Assembly (NCBI GenBank): GCA_030665705.1
Contig: DAOUZG010000009.1
Span: 1 to 17,160 of the forward strand
DNA: 17,160 bases
Direction: 5' to 3'
From: Deltaproteobacteria bacterium
GTDB taxonomy: Bacteria > Myxococcota_A > UBA9160 > SZUA-336
Below the pieces are notes generated by a model that saw only the letters and a program-made list of their open reading frames with translations, was not told where the DNA came from and ran no database searches. A program made the position numbers and the translations under genes. Below, piece by piece: positions 7,739-15,196 of the stretch. Within the stretch, counting starts at the first letter, position 1; each line of letters begins with the position of its first letter.

Positions 7739-8095
7739 TTACCACTCGCCGTCGCGGACCTCTCGCACGAGCCGCAGGACGGCGTGGTCCGGTTGGTCCT
7801 TGAGCTCTCGGATGAGCTCCGCGAAGAGCGTCGGCCGTTTCCGGATGACGGCCTGCAGCTCCGTTGAGACCTTGCCCGCCAGGGCCAGCAGCACGTCGCC
7901 GTCCTCTCCGATCTCCCGGGCGATCCGTAGGATCGTGGCCTCTGAAGGCGGAGGGGTTTCCCCGCGCTCCACCTTGCTTAGGTAGGAGGGCTCGACCCTG
8001 ATTCGCCCGGCCAGCCCACGCACCGAGAAGGCCGGGTCTTGCGTTCTGAGCTGCTCGCGCCTCTGCCTGACGTAATCCCCGAACTCATCCTTCAT
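7739..8095 (-). CDS. XRE-family HTH transcriptional regulator
   Basis: The 118-residue protein has an N-terminal Cro/C1-type helix-turn-helix. The core runs from about residue 24 to 46 (VRGLAGRIRVEPSYLSKVERG) and is followed by EATILRIAREIG. The C-terminal half is a short helical segment (FAELIRELKDQPDHAVLRLVREV), perhaps for dimerisation. I chose the ATG at 8095. A GTG at 8122 would also be in frame, but it lies inside the predicted promoter and operator. The predicted transcription start is only a few bases upstream of the ATG and no ribosome site is visible, so translation is probably leaderless. The regulator heads a cassette with the 336-residue and ARPP-1 genes. It probably represses its own operon through the inverted repeat at 8105-8122. 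Confidence 0.87.
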   Translation of the reverse strand: MKDEFGDYVRQRREQLRTQDPAFSVRGLAGRIRVEPSYLSKVERGETPPPSEATILRIAREIGEDGDVLLALAGKVSTELQAVIRKRPTLFAELIRELKDQPDHAVLRLVREVRDGEW

Positions 8096-8103
8096 ATAGG
8101 TAG

Positions 8104-8132
8104 TGTGTACGACATGATACACGCCTTGTCAA
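8104..8132 (-). promoter_or_regulatory. Predicted promoter of the XRE cassette
   Basis: On the minus strand a perfect -35 box TTGACA (8132-8127) is followed by a 17-base spacer and a weak -10 box TACACA (8109-8104). The predicted start, near 8097, lies almost at the ATG at 8095, which implies a leaderless or near-leaderless message. The -10 box is poor, as expected for a tightly regulated promoter. Confidence 0.55.
8105..8122. promoter_or_regulatory. Inverted repeat overlapping the XRE promoter (likely autoregulatory operator)
   Basis: The half-sites GTGTA (8105-8109) and TACAC (8118-8122) are exact reverse complements with eight bases between them, so their centres lie 13 bases apart. One half covers the -10 box and the other lies in the spacer. 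A bound dimeric XRE protein would block RNA polymerase. Binding by the adjacent regulator is inferred from position. Confidence 0.5.
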
Positions 8133-8173
8133 GTCCATCAAACCGGCGCAAATTAACGAATGAGAATAAGGGC

Positions 8174-8986
8174 TTAGATCTCCAGCTCGGCTTCAGTCCT
8201 TACCCGCGAGATCCCGGACTCCTTCACCCACGCATCCCGCCCGTTGGCGAGTCGGATCCGCACCCAGGGGGATCTCTCCTCCAGGATCCGCACCTCCACG
8301 CCTCCCGGGAGCGGCTCTGGGAACGGACTAGGGGCCAGGGAGGAGTCGGCCACGCGCGCCACCACCCCATCGGCAGTGACGACGGCCTGATCGGTCGCCC
8401 GCGCCGTCGGGTCGAGAACGAGGGATGCAACGAGGGCGACCCAGACGACGGCCGGAAAGAACGCGAAGTTTCGCAGGGTCCCCTGTCCCAGTCGGATCGA
8501 GGCCGCCACCAGGAGCCCCACCAGTGCGAAGCAGAACGCGGCGGCGAGTGAGCGCTCCGACCACGACAGCGTGCGGTGCCAGAAGAAGAAGCTGTCGAGC
8601 ACCCCTCCCGACTCCGGACGCGGGACCCACTCGGGAAGCAGCGTCCGTGCGTGCTCGAGGTTCTGAAGGGCGCGCGCATGGTCGGGGTCGAGGCGCAGGG
8701 CCCGACGGTAGGCCAGCACGGCGCCACCGAGCCGCTCGGCCTGGAGGGCGGCGTTCCCGAGGTTGGTGTAGAGGTCGGGGCCCTCGAGTCCGCCGTCAAT
8801 CACGCGGGTAAAGAGACGCTCCGCCGTTCGGAACTGCTCGAGCCGCACGTCCCGTGCCTCGGTGTTGAGCGCCAGCGTGTACGCGTCGATCGCCTGCTCG
8901 AGCAACGCCTGGGTGTCGTCCGCTCCGTGAGCAGGGAAGCCGATCGCGAGCGTTACGAGCACGGTGGCCAGTCTGCTGCGGCTCAT
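8174..8986 (-). CDS. batE: BatE-like TPR and SH3-domain membrane protein
   Basis: The 270-residue product begins with a signal peptide (VLVTLAIGFPAHGA, cut near residue 21). A TPR region covers about residues 55-115, with the clearest repeat YTNLGNAALQAERLGGAVLA at 73-92 and RRALRLDPDHARAL after it. Two hydrophobic helices follow (about 146-164 and 172-191). The C-terminal bacterial SH3-like domain (about 197-262) shows WVRIRLANGRDAWV. This order of TPR, two membrane helices and SH3 is that of BatE in Bat aerotolerance operons. The ATG overlaps the batD stop in an ATGA junction, with GGAG upstream inside batD. The frame extends further upstream, but only inside batD. It is the last gene of the operon, and I see no terminator in the 78 bases that follow. 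Confidence 0.82.
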   Translation of the reverse strand: MSRSRLATVLVTLAIGFPAHGADDTQALLEQAIDAYTLALNTEARDVRLEQFRTAERLFTRVIDGGLEGPDLYTNLGNAALQAERLGGAVLAYRRALRLDPDHARALQNLEHARTLLPEWVPRPESGGVLDSFFFWHRTLSWSERSLAAAFCFALVGLLVAASIRLGQGTLRNFAFFPAVVWVALVASLVLDPTARATDQAVVTADGVVARVADSSLAPSPFPEPLPGGVEVRILEERSPWVRIRLANGRDAWVKESGISRVRTEAELEI

Positions 8987-10770
8987 GGTTCGTGCTCCGT
9001 AATCCCCCTCGCCAGCGCCAGCGCCCGCCCTTGAAACTCCTCGTCGAGCTGCGCCGTCTGCCGCTGACCGGCCGGGGCATAGCTCCTCGCATCGCACTCG
9101 GACAGGAACTCGTCGATCTCGACGCTGCGCGCCTCGGGCACCTCGGCGAGCATCCGGCGCAACGCCTGCGCGAGTTCGACCACGGCTCGATCCCCCGGAA
9201 GGTTCGCAGCGCCGCGAAGACGACCCAGCTCCGCCTCGAGCAGCTTGCGACGCCGGACTAACACCGGGTCGACGTCGCGTCTCCTGCGGTCGAAGAGCGC
9301 TGCGAGCACGAGCAGTGACGTACCCGCGTAGAGTCCCACCGGCATCCAAGGCCCGATCGGTCCTCTGCGGCGATCCCGGAGCAGAACCGAGAGGTCGCGC
9401 TCGATGGCGAGATCCGCGCCCGTGAGCGTGAACGTCCCGGCATCGCGCACCTCGGTCTCCTCGGGTTCGTACTCCCCTTCGGCCTCGGCACTGAAGACGT
9501 CTTCGGCGGCGACGACCTCTGCTGGCCGTACGGAGAGGGCGATGGGACGCGAACGGGTCGTCTGGTAGGAGCCCTGCTGGGCGTCGAACCACGAGTAGGC
9601 CAGAGGGGGGATTTCACGGACGCTCTCGTCGAGAACGCGCACCACGGCGGTGAAGTGTTTCTTCCCTTCCTCGTACTGGCCGGTCAAATCGCCTTCGGGC
9701 ACGCGGAAGTCCGACGGCGGCAGAAGACCTTCCGCGTTGAGGGGCGGCAGCCCCGCGCTCTCCAGGTTCCCTTCACCCCGAACGACGAAGTGAAGCGTGA
9801 TCGGGTCGCCCGCCTGTACGATGGTTCGGTCCGCTGAAACCTCGAGCGTATAGCCCCGGCCCACGGCACCAGCAAAGCTCGGCGGCATCCCCTCTCGCGG
9901 CACCGGCTTGACCTCGAGCACCCGGGGGCGGTCGGTGGCGCGCAGCTTGCGCGCACCTCGACGACCGCTGAACAAGCCCCGCTCCCACCGCGTGAACTCG
10001 TTGACAACCAGCGTCGCTGGCTCCAGCTCGTAGCTTCCCGCGTGGAGCGGGACCAGTGTCCGCGTGACGGACACGACGGTGAACCGTTGGCCGTTGGAAA
10101 CCACCTGGCTGACGGAACCGGGCAGACGGACTCTTCCCGAGGCCGTCTCGATGTTGACCTCGAGGTCCGCCTCCGCTTCCGGCTCGTCGAGGATCTGGAA
10201 GCTCTCGCCCAGCTCGAAGACGGGGGCCCGCAGCGTGTAGCTGTGGAGGTTCTCCTGGAGGTCGGTGTCGAGCCAGAACTCGAGCGTGACGGGCACGTGC
10301 TCACCGACGTAGCGCGCCTCCTCGGGGAGCCTCAAGCTGACTCGGAGGCGATCGCTCAGGGGTACCTCGCCGACCTGCAAGCGGATTGCCTGGGTCGCGC
10401 GCCGGAGGGCTCCCTGGGTCACGACGAACGGGCCGATCTCGACCGTTCCGGGTTCCGTCGGGAGATAGCGATACCGGTAGACGAAGCGAACCTGCTTGGA
10501 CTGTGTGATCCGGCCATTGATGATCGTTACCGAGGTACTGACCTGGGGGCTCACCCCGACGAGCTCGAGCTGGCCCTTGTCGGGCGACGGGACGCTGGCT
10601 TCGGGCTGGGGATCTTCCTCGAAGTCTTCGGCCGTGAGCCGGAGCTCAATGGGCGTTCCGACGTAAAGCGTCCCCTGCGGCACCTGGAGCTGAACCCGTT
10701 GCGCCGCGGCGAGCCGGGGAGTGATGAGGAGCATCGCGGCTCCGATCGCGATCAACCCCGCCGATCTCAC
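8983..10770 (-). CDS. batD: BatD-family periplasmic beta-domain protein (oxygen tolerance)
   Basis: The 595-residue product has a signal peptide (LIAIGAAMLLITPRLAAAQ, cut near 23-24). Repeated beta-sandwich modules follow, with the BatD phrases VQLQVPQGTLYVGTPIELRL near 26-45, RFVYRYRYLPTEPGTVEIGP at 95-114 and GDPITLHFVVRGEGNLESAG at 321-340. The block LPPLNAEGLLPPSDFRVPE at 341-359 is also typical. A single membrane helix lies at about 473-493. A cytoplasmic tail of about 100 residues is helical and Arg/Glu-rich. The protein probably presents its beta domains to the vWA partners in the periplasm. The start is GTG at 10770, overlapping the preceding stop as GTGA, with GGAG upstream. Family membership is clear; the exact role is inferred from Bat operons. 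Confidence 0.88.
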   Translation of the reverse strand: MRSAGLIAIGAAMLLITPRLAAAQRVQLQVPQGTLYVGTPIELRLTAEDFEEDPQPEASVPSPDKGQLELVGVSPQVSTSVTIINGRITQSKQVRFVYRYRYLPTEPGTVEIGPFVVTQGALRRATQAIRLQVGEVPLSDRLRVSLRLPEEARYVGEHVPVTLEFWLDTDLQENLHSYTLRAPVFELGESFQILDEPEAEADLEVNIETASGRVRLPGSVSQVVSNGQRFTVVSVTRTLVPLHAGSYELEPATLVVNEFTRWERGLFSGRRGARKLRATDRPRVLEVKPVPREGMPPSFAGAVGRGYTLEVSADRTIVQAGDPITLHFVVRGEGNLESAGLPPLNAEGLLPPSDFRVPEGDLTGQYEEGKKHFTAVVRVLDESVREIPPLAYSWFDAQQGSYQTTRSRPIALSVRPAEVVAAEDVFSAEAEGEYEPEETEVRDAGTFTLTGADLAIERDLSVLLRDRRRGPIGPWMPVGLYAGTSLLVLAALFDRRRRDVDPVLVRRRKLLEAELGRLRGAANLPGDRAVVELAQALRRMLAEVPEARSVEIDEFLSECDARSYAPAGQRQTAQLDEEFQGRALALARGITEHEP

Positions 10771-13700
10771 CAGTCCCGCTCCACCGTTTCGTACCCCTCC
10801 GTCTGCCGCTTGGCGCGCTCGCGGCGACGCTGGGCTTCGCGGTCGCGCACGGCCTGCAGAAGCTGGGCGGGGTCCATCTCTTCGCCGTTCTCCCCCTCCA
10901 TCTCATTTTGCCCGGTAGAGTCCCCCTCGTCACCGTCCTGCCCCGCGCCTTCCTCCTGTCCCTGAGCGGGGGGAACGAGAAGGGCCAGTGCCTTTTGCAG
11001 CTCGACGAGCGCAGTCTGCTGACTCGTGCGCGTTTCCTCGATGTCCGGCGGCTCCGCCTCCATGCTGGCGGCAGCATCTGCCATCTCGGACTCCGCCGCG
11101 AGGACGTGCTCTCCGGCCTGACGAAGCTTTCGGCTGACCTCCTCGGCATCCTCCTCGCCCCGTAGCACCTCGCCCTCCTGCCGGGACTGCTCCTCGAGGG
11201 ACAGCGCAATGGCCTCCGACCTCCCCGCCAGCTCCCTCTGAGTCGGGACGAGCGCACCGAGTCGCTGCGCCAGCTCGGCAGCCGAGTCCTGCGCAAGTGC
11301 AGCGACATCCTGGGTCTCGTCGGCCAGGTCGACCTGCCGCTCGGCGACCTCGCGGATGTGTTCGGCGATCGAGAAGAAGAGACGGCGCATCCCCTCCAGA
11401 TGACGGACCGCGCCGGCACTCGCGTTGTGCACCGCGAGCCAGTTCGCGGCGCGATCCTCTTCGGGATCACCGAGATGGTCTCGGACACGCGTCATTGCCT
11501 CGCGAGCATCCGAGAGAAGCTCGCTCGCCACCTGGAGGCGCTGCTCCTCCCGGGCTCTCTCTTCTTCAGAGGCTTGTTCGGTCTGCGCCGCAATGTTCTC
11601 CCTCTCGTCCTCGAGCATGCGCGCGAGCCTCTGGCTCCGCTCGAGGTTCTTTTCCTGTGCTGCTTGCAGGCCGCCTCGGGACTCCTCACGAAGTTTGTCG
11701 GCGTTCTCCTCCTCGCTCCCGGCGATGGCCTTGATCCTTTTCTCGTCGATGTAAATCGCCTCGATCAACCCTTTTAGATCGAGGAACCGCTCGCGCGCCT
11801 CGAGCAGAGCCCGGATCCCCGCGGCCTGTTCCTCGAGCGCTCGTCGGAGGTCGTCCTCCTCGAGGGCTTGGACGGCCTGCGCGAGATGTGTGTGGCCGGT
11901 GCTGACAAACGGCTGGGCTTCGCGAGCCGCGAGCTGCACCTGCTCCAGGATCCGAATGTCGTCCGCCTGCACCGCACTCTCCAGCCCTGCTCGAAGCCGA
12001 CGATCGAGCTCGTCGGTGCGCTCGGCCACGGAGGTCTGTGCATAGAGGAGCGAGTCGACCGTGAGCCAGCGGGGCGGCTCGGGCGGTTCCTCGAGCTCCG
12101 GAGGCGGGACGCGAGAGACGGCCAGAACACTCGTCGATGCGGCTATCGCGGTTTCGTCGCGAACGAGTGTGTCGAGAATGGAGATCGGATCGCGAAGCTG
12201 CTCGAGGGCCCGCTTGAGATCGACCAGCGCGGCCGAGGCTCGCCGGTATCCGCGCTCCCCCTGTCGTTGACGGAACTGGCGCCGCGTCTGTCCCATCCGC
12301 TCTCGAGCGCGGTGGAGGTAGTGAAGCACGTTCCCGAGCTCCACGACGCGCATACTCTGCTCGGGTGTGCTGCCCTCGCCCGTGATCTCTTTTTCGCTTG
12401 CGTCGCGTTCCTGCCCCACCTCTGCCGCGAGTTGGTCTGCGTCCGAGAGAACCGTGCGCTGCGCTGTGGAGAGATCGCGGAACTCACCTCGGAAGCCATC
12501 GTGCGCGTGGGTCTCGGACTCCGCCCCGAGCTGCTCGAGAAGGGCTGCCGACCGTGCCACGACATCCCGCTGGCGCGAGGTCAGCTCCTGGAGCTTCCCC
12601 TCGAGACTCCCCTCGCTCGACTTCGCGAGCAGGTCCGCGAGTAGGAGCGTGCGTTGCAATACGACCTCCAGGTTGTGTCTCGCCTCGGCATCGTCGGGTT
12701 GCTGCTGGACCGCTTCATGAAACCAGTCGGCGGCCTGGTAGAGAAGCGGCAGCGCCTCCTCGGGCTCCGTGGGCTCGAGCCGGTCCGCCCGTGCCGCCGC
12801 GGTCCAGCCCAGGTTGTAGGCCGTGCTTGCCCGAAGCTCTCCGTCGCCTCTCGCCTCCCGGCGTGCGCGCTGAAACCAGCGCTCCGCCTCGTCCGGATCG
12901 TCGCGGCCGAGGAGTGCGACCCCGTGGTTGTATACGTCGCGAGGAGCCTGGAGCTCCGTCGTCCGAGGAGCCTGGGGCTCCGTCGTCAGTTCAGGAGGTT
13001 TGGCTGCCTCCTCGACCGATTCGGCCTCCTGGGTCGAAGGGGCTAGCTCGGCGCCTTCCTCGACACCTTGCGCGTGCGTCGGCTGAGGCGGCGCAAGCGC
13101 GACCGCGAGTAGGAGGATCGCTGCGAGCAGGCGTCCGCCAGCCGATACCCGCCGCTCGGCTTGTGGAGCACCGGGTCGGCCGGAGGCCGCCGTGCTCGAC
13201 ACGAGGAAGACGAGTGCCAGGAGCACCGCCCACTGGTACCCCTCGTCCCGTACGCTCTTGCCGCGCGCGCCGAGCTTCCCGCGGGTGAGCCTCGCGATGT
13301 GCGTCCGGTAGATCGACTCGAGGTCGAGCACGCCCGTGCCGGCGGGGACGTAGGCCCCCTCGGTGACGAGTGCCAGCTCGCGCAGGAGCTCTCCATCGAG
13401 TCGGCTGCGCACCGGCGCGCCGCTGCTGTCGAGAAGCCTGCTGCGGGCACCCGTGCGCGGGTCGGTCACGTAGATCTCCGCTCCCGCCTCGTCGCCGAAG
13501 CCGACCGCGATGATCCGGATGCCCTCTTCGGCCGCGGCCTTTGCCGCGTCGAGCGGGAACGAGTCGTGATCCTCGCCGTCGGTGATGAGCAGGATCGCGC
13601 GCGACGCCTCTCCGGCCGGACCGAAACCGGCAACGGCCTTGCGAATCGCATCCCCGAGCCGCGTGCCGCCGCGGCTCACACTGTGGACGCCCACGTTGTC

Positions 13701-14177
13701 GAGGACCAGGCGGAGGAATCCGAAATCCGGCGTGAGGGGCGCGAGAACGGTTGCGCGCCCCGCGAACGCGATCAGCCCCACTTGGTCCTCGTCCAGGAAC
13801 GCGAGCAGGTCCGCCACCTCCGCCTTGGCGCGCTCCAGACGGTTCGGTGCGACGTCCTCGGCCAGCATCGACTTCGAGGTATCGAGACAGACCATGATCT
13901 CGGCGCCGATCCGTGGCGCCACGACGTGACGAAGACCCCACTGCGGGCGCATGAGCGCAATGACCAGGAAGGTCGCTGCCAGCCCGAGGAGGAGGATGCG
14001 GAGGTTGCGCCGCCACGCATGCGGGCGTGCGACCAGTCGGAGCTGCAGGCTCTCCGAGACGAAGCGGCCGAGCGCACTTCCGCCGCGGCGCTCGAGCCAG
14101 AACAGGAGCAGGACGAAGGTAAGCACGCCCCACAGTGCGTAGGCCCACTCGGGCTCGGCAAACCTGAACTCGCTCAC
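10767..14177 (-). CDS. batB: Giant BatB vWA protein fused to a TPR/coiled-coil (BatC-like) region
   Basis: The 1136-residue reading frame is about three times the length of BatB. Residues 12-28 and 57-77 are membrane helices. The vWA domain spans about 91-295, with an intact metal site DTSKS (D99, S101, S103), T172 and D200 in ITDGED. A third helix lies at about 316-330. A second hydrophobic stretch at 349-366 ends in THAQG and looks like a secretory signal peptide. A 24-base tandem duplication encodes residues 398-413. A TPR-like region runs from about 414 to 510, then a long Glu/Arg/Ala/Gln-rich helical and coiled-coil region to about 1065, interrupted by a Pro-rich segment at 690-703. An acidic Gly-rich linker (1071-1103) precedes a conserved-looking tail ending VERDW, which resembles BatC ends. 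The GTG start has a perfect AGGAGG. The gene overlaps batA and batD by four bases each. Confidence 0.85.
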   Translation of the reverse strand: MSEFRFAEPEWAYALWGVLTFVLLLFWLERRGGSALGRFVSESLQLRLVARPHAWRRNLRILLLGLAATFLVIALMRPQWGLRHVVAPRIGAEIMVCLDTSKSMLAEDVAPNRLERAKAEVADLLAFLDEDQVGLIAFAGRATVLAPLTPDFGFLRLVLDNVGVHSVSRGGTRLGDAIRKAVAGFGPAGEASRAILLITDGEDHDSFPLDAAKAAAEEGIRIIAVGFGDEAGAEIYVTDPRTGARSRLLDSSGAPVRSRLDGELLRELALVTEGAYVPAGTGVLDLESIYRTHIARLTRGKLGARGKSVRDEGYQWAVLLALVFLVSSTAASGRPGAPQAERRVSAGGRLLAAILLLAVALAPPQPTHAQGVEEGAELAPSTQEAESVEEAAKPPELTTEPQAPRTTELQAPRDVYNHGVALLGRDDPDEAERWFQRARREARGDGELRASTAYNLGWTAAARADRLEPTEPEEALPLLYQAADWFHEAVQQQPDDAEARHNLEVVLQRTLLLADLLAKSSEGSLEGKLQELTSRQRDVVARSAALLEQLGAESETHAHDGFRGEFRDLSTAQRTVLSDADQLAAEVGQERDASEKEITGEGSTPEQSMRVVELGNVLHYLHRARERMGQTRRQFRQRQGERGYRRASAALVDLKRALEQLRDPISILDTLVRDETAIAASTSVLAVSRVPPPELEEPPEPPRWLTVDSLLYAQTSVAERTDELDRRLRAGLESAVQADDIRILEQVQLAAREAQPFVSTGHTHLAQAVQALEEDDLRRALEEQAAGIRALLEARERFLDLKGLIEAIYIDEKRIKAIAGSEEENADKLREESRGGLQAAQEKNLERSQRLARMLEDERENIAAQTEQASEEERAREEQRLQVASELLSDAREAMTRVRDHLGDPEEDRAANWLAVHNASAGAVRHLEGMRRLFFSIAEHIREVAERQVDLADETQDVAALAQDSAAELAQRLGALVPTQRELAGRSEAIALSLEEQSRQEGEVLRGEEDAEEVSRKLRQAGEHVLAAESEMADAAASMEAEPPDIEETRTSQQTALVELQKALALLVPPAQGQEEGAGQDGDEGDSTGQNEMEGENGEEMDPAQLLQAVRDREAQRRRERAKRQTEGYETVERDW
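12940..12987. repeat. Two-copy 24-base tandem repeat inside the batB fusion gene
   Basis: Copies at 12940-12963 and 12964-12987 differ at one base. They encode the octapeptides TTELQAPR and TTEPQAPR in the linker between the putative internal signal peptide and the TPR region. The length is a multiple of three, so the frame is kept. It looks like a recent in-frame slippage or duplication event. Confidence 0.85.
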
Positions 14178-15196
14178 GGGAGCCTCCTCAGGACGCTCCC
14201 GGAGAGCAGAGCGGAGAGCGCAATCAGAAAGAGCCCCGTGCCCACGAGAGCCGCGTAGTGATGCTCGTACTCCAGATACCGGATCTCCGTGACCTCCGTT
14301 CGTTCCAGTCGGTCGATCTCCGCAACGACTTGCTCCAGACCCTCCGCGTCGGTTGCGTGGAAGTAGCGTCCGCCGGTGCGGTTCGCGATCGTTTCGAGCG
14401 TCTTTTCGTCGACCTCGACGAACGCACGCCGCAGGACCGTCCGTCCGCCACGGGTCGTCACGGGGACCGGGGCGAACCCGGTCTTGCCGGCGCCGATCGC
14501 GTAGACCTTGATGCCGTGCTGCACCGCGAGGTCTGCCGCCTGGACCGGGCTGATCTCACCCGCGTTGCTCACGCCGTCGGTGAGAAGAATTGCCACCTTC
14601 GACCTGGCAGCGTGCCGTCGAAGCCGCTCCACACCGAGCGCGAGGCCCTCGCCGAGGGCCGTGCCGTCCTCGCTGGGATCGGTAACGATCTCGACCTGGT
14701 CGAGGATAGCGATGAGGTTGCCGTGGTCGAGCGTCAACGGACAGAGACCGTCCGCGTAGCGTGCGAAGCTCACGAGACCGATTAGATCGTCGGGGCGTCC
14801 GTCCCCGAAATTTCCTCCCAGCACGAATTCGCGAAAGACCGTCTTGACCGCGTCGAGTCGGCTGACGCTCAGATCCTCCTCCACGAAATCGCGTGCCTGC
14901 ATCGATCCAGACCGATCGACGATCATGGCGATGGCGATCCCCTCGCGCTTGATCTTGGTGACCGCATCTCCCGTTCTGGGGCCTGCCAGGGCGACCGAGA
15001 GTACGAGGGTCGCTAGCGCGAGGAGGAGCGCTGGCAGGCGGGCGAGCCGGGTGCGGGGCGAGGGCGGCGCTGCGTCCACCAGGGTGAGACTCGAGTAGGT
15101 GACGGTGGCGGACAGGCGCGACGCCAGCGAGTAGACAAAGGGCGCGAGCAGACCCACGAGGAGGAAGAGCGGATCGCGCAGCTCCCACTCATGCAT
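14174..15196 (-). CDS. batA: BatA-like vWA-domain membrane protein
   Basis: The 340-residue product has the BatA/BatB layout. Two N-terminal hydrophobic helices (about 10-26 and 53-71) are followed by a vWA domain at about 86-290 and a C-terminal helix at 314-333. The metal-ion-dependent adhesion site is intact: DRSGSM (D94, S96, S98), T179 in EDGTALGEG, and D207 in LLTDGVSNAG. Such proteins bind partner proteins through a Mg-coordinated face, and MoxR ATPases are thought to remodel them. The ATG at 15196 follows a good GGAGG site and overlaps the upstream stop by eight bases. Its own stop overlaps the batB start (GTGA). Overlaps on both sides point to tight stoichiometric expression with BatB. 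Confidence 0.9.
   Translation of the reverse strand: MHEWELRDPLFLLVGLLAPFVYSLASRLSATVTYSSLTLVDAAPPSPRTRLARLPALLLALATLVLSVALAGPRTGDAVTKIKREGIAIAMIVDRSGSMQARDFVEEDLSVSRLDAVKTVFREFVLGGNFGDGRPDDLIGLVSFARYADGLCPLTLDHGNLIAILDQVEIVTDPSEDGTALGEGLALGVERLRRHAARSKVAILLTDGVSNAGEISPVQAADLAVQHGIKVYAIGAGKTGFAPVPVTTRGGRTVLRRAFVEVDEKTLETIANRTGGRYFHATDAEGLEQVVAEIDRLERTEVTEIRYLEYEHHYAALVGTGLFLIALSALLSGSVLRRLP

Noticed and set aside
8133..8173. Possible terminator of the Bat operon
   Set aside because: The region is moderately AT-rich, but I see no stable inverted repeat. Read-through toward the XRE cassette cannot be excluded.
8987..9592. N-terminal extension of the batE frame to 9592
   Set aside because: This part lies inside batD and translates to an Arg/Gly-rich shadow. 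The real start is the ATG at 8986, followed at once by a signal peptide.
10042..10965. 307-residue plus-strand ORF opposite batD
   Set aside because: It is antisense to batD and the end of batB, with no family signature and no ribosome site of note.
13161..14258. 365-residue plus-strand ORF opposite the BatB vWA domain
   Set aside because: It is antisense to the conserved vWA motifs, low in hydrophobic structure and without any recognised domain.
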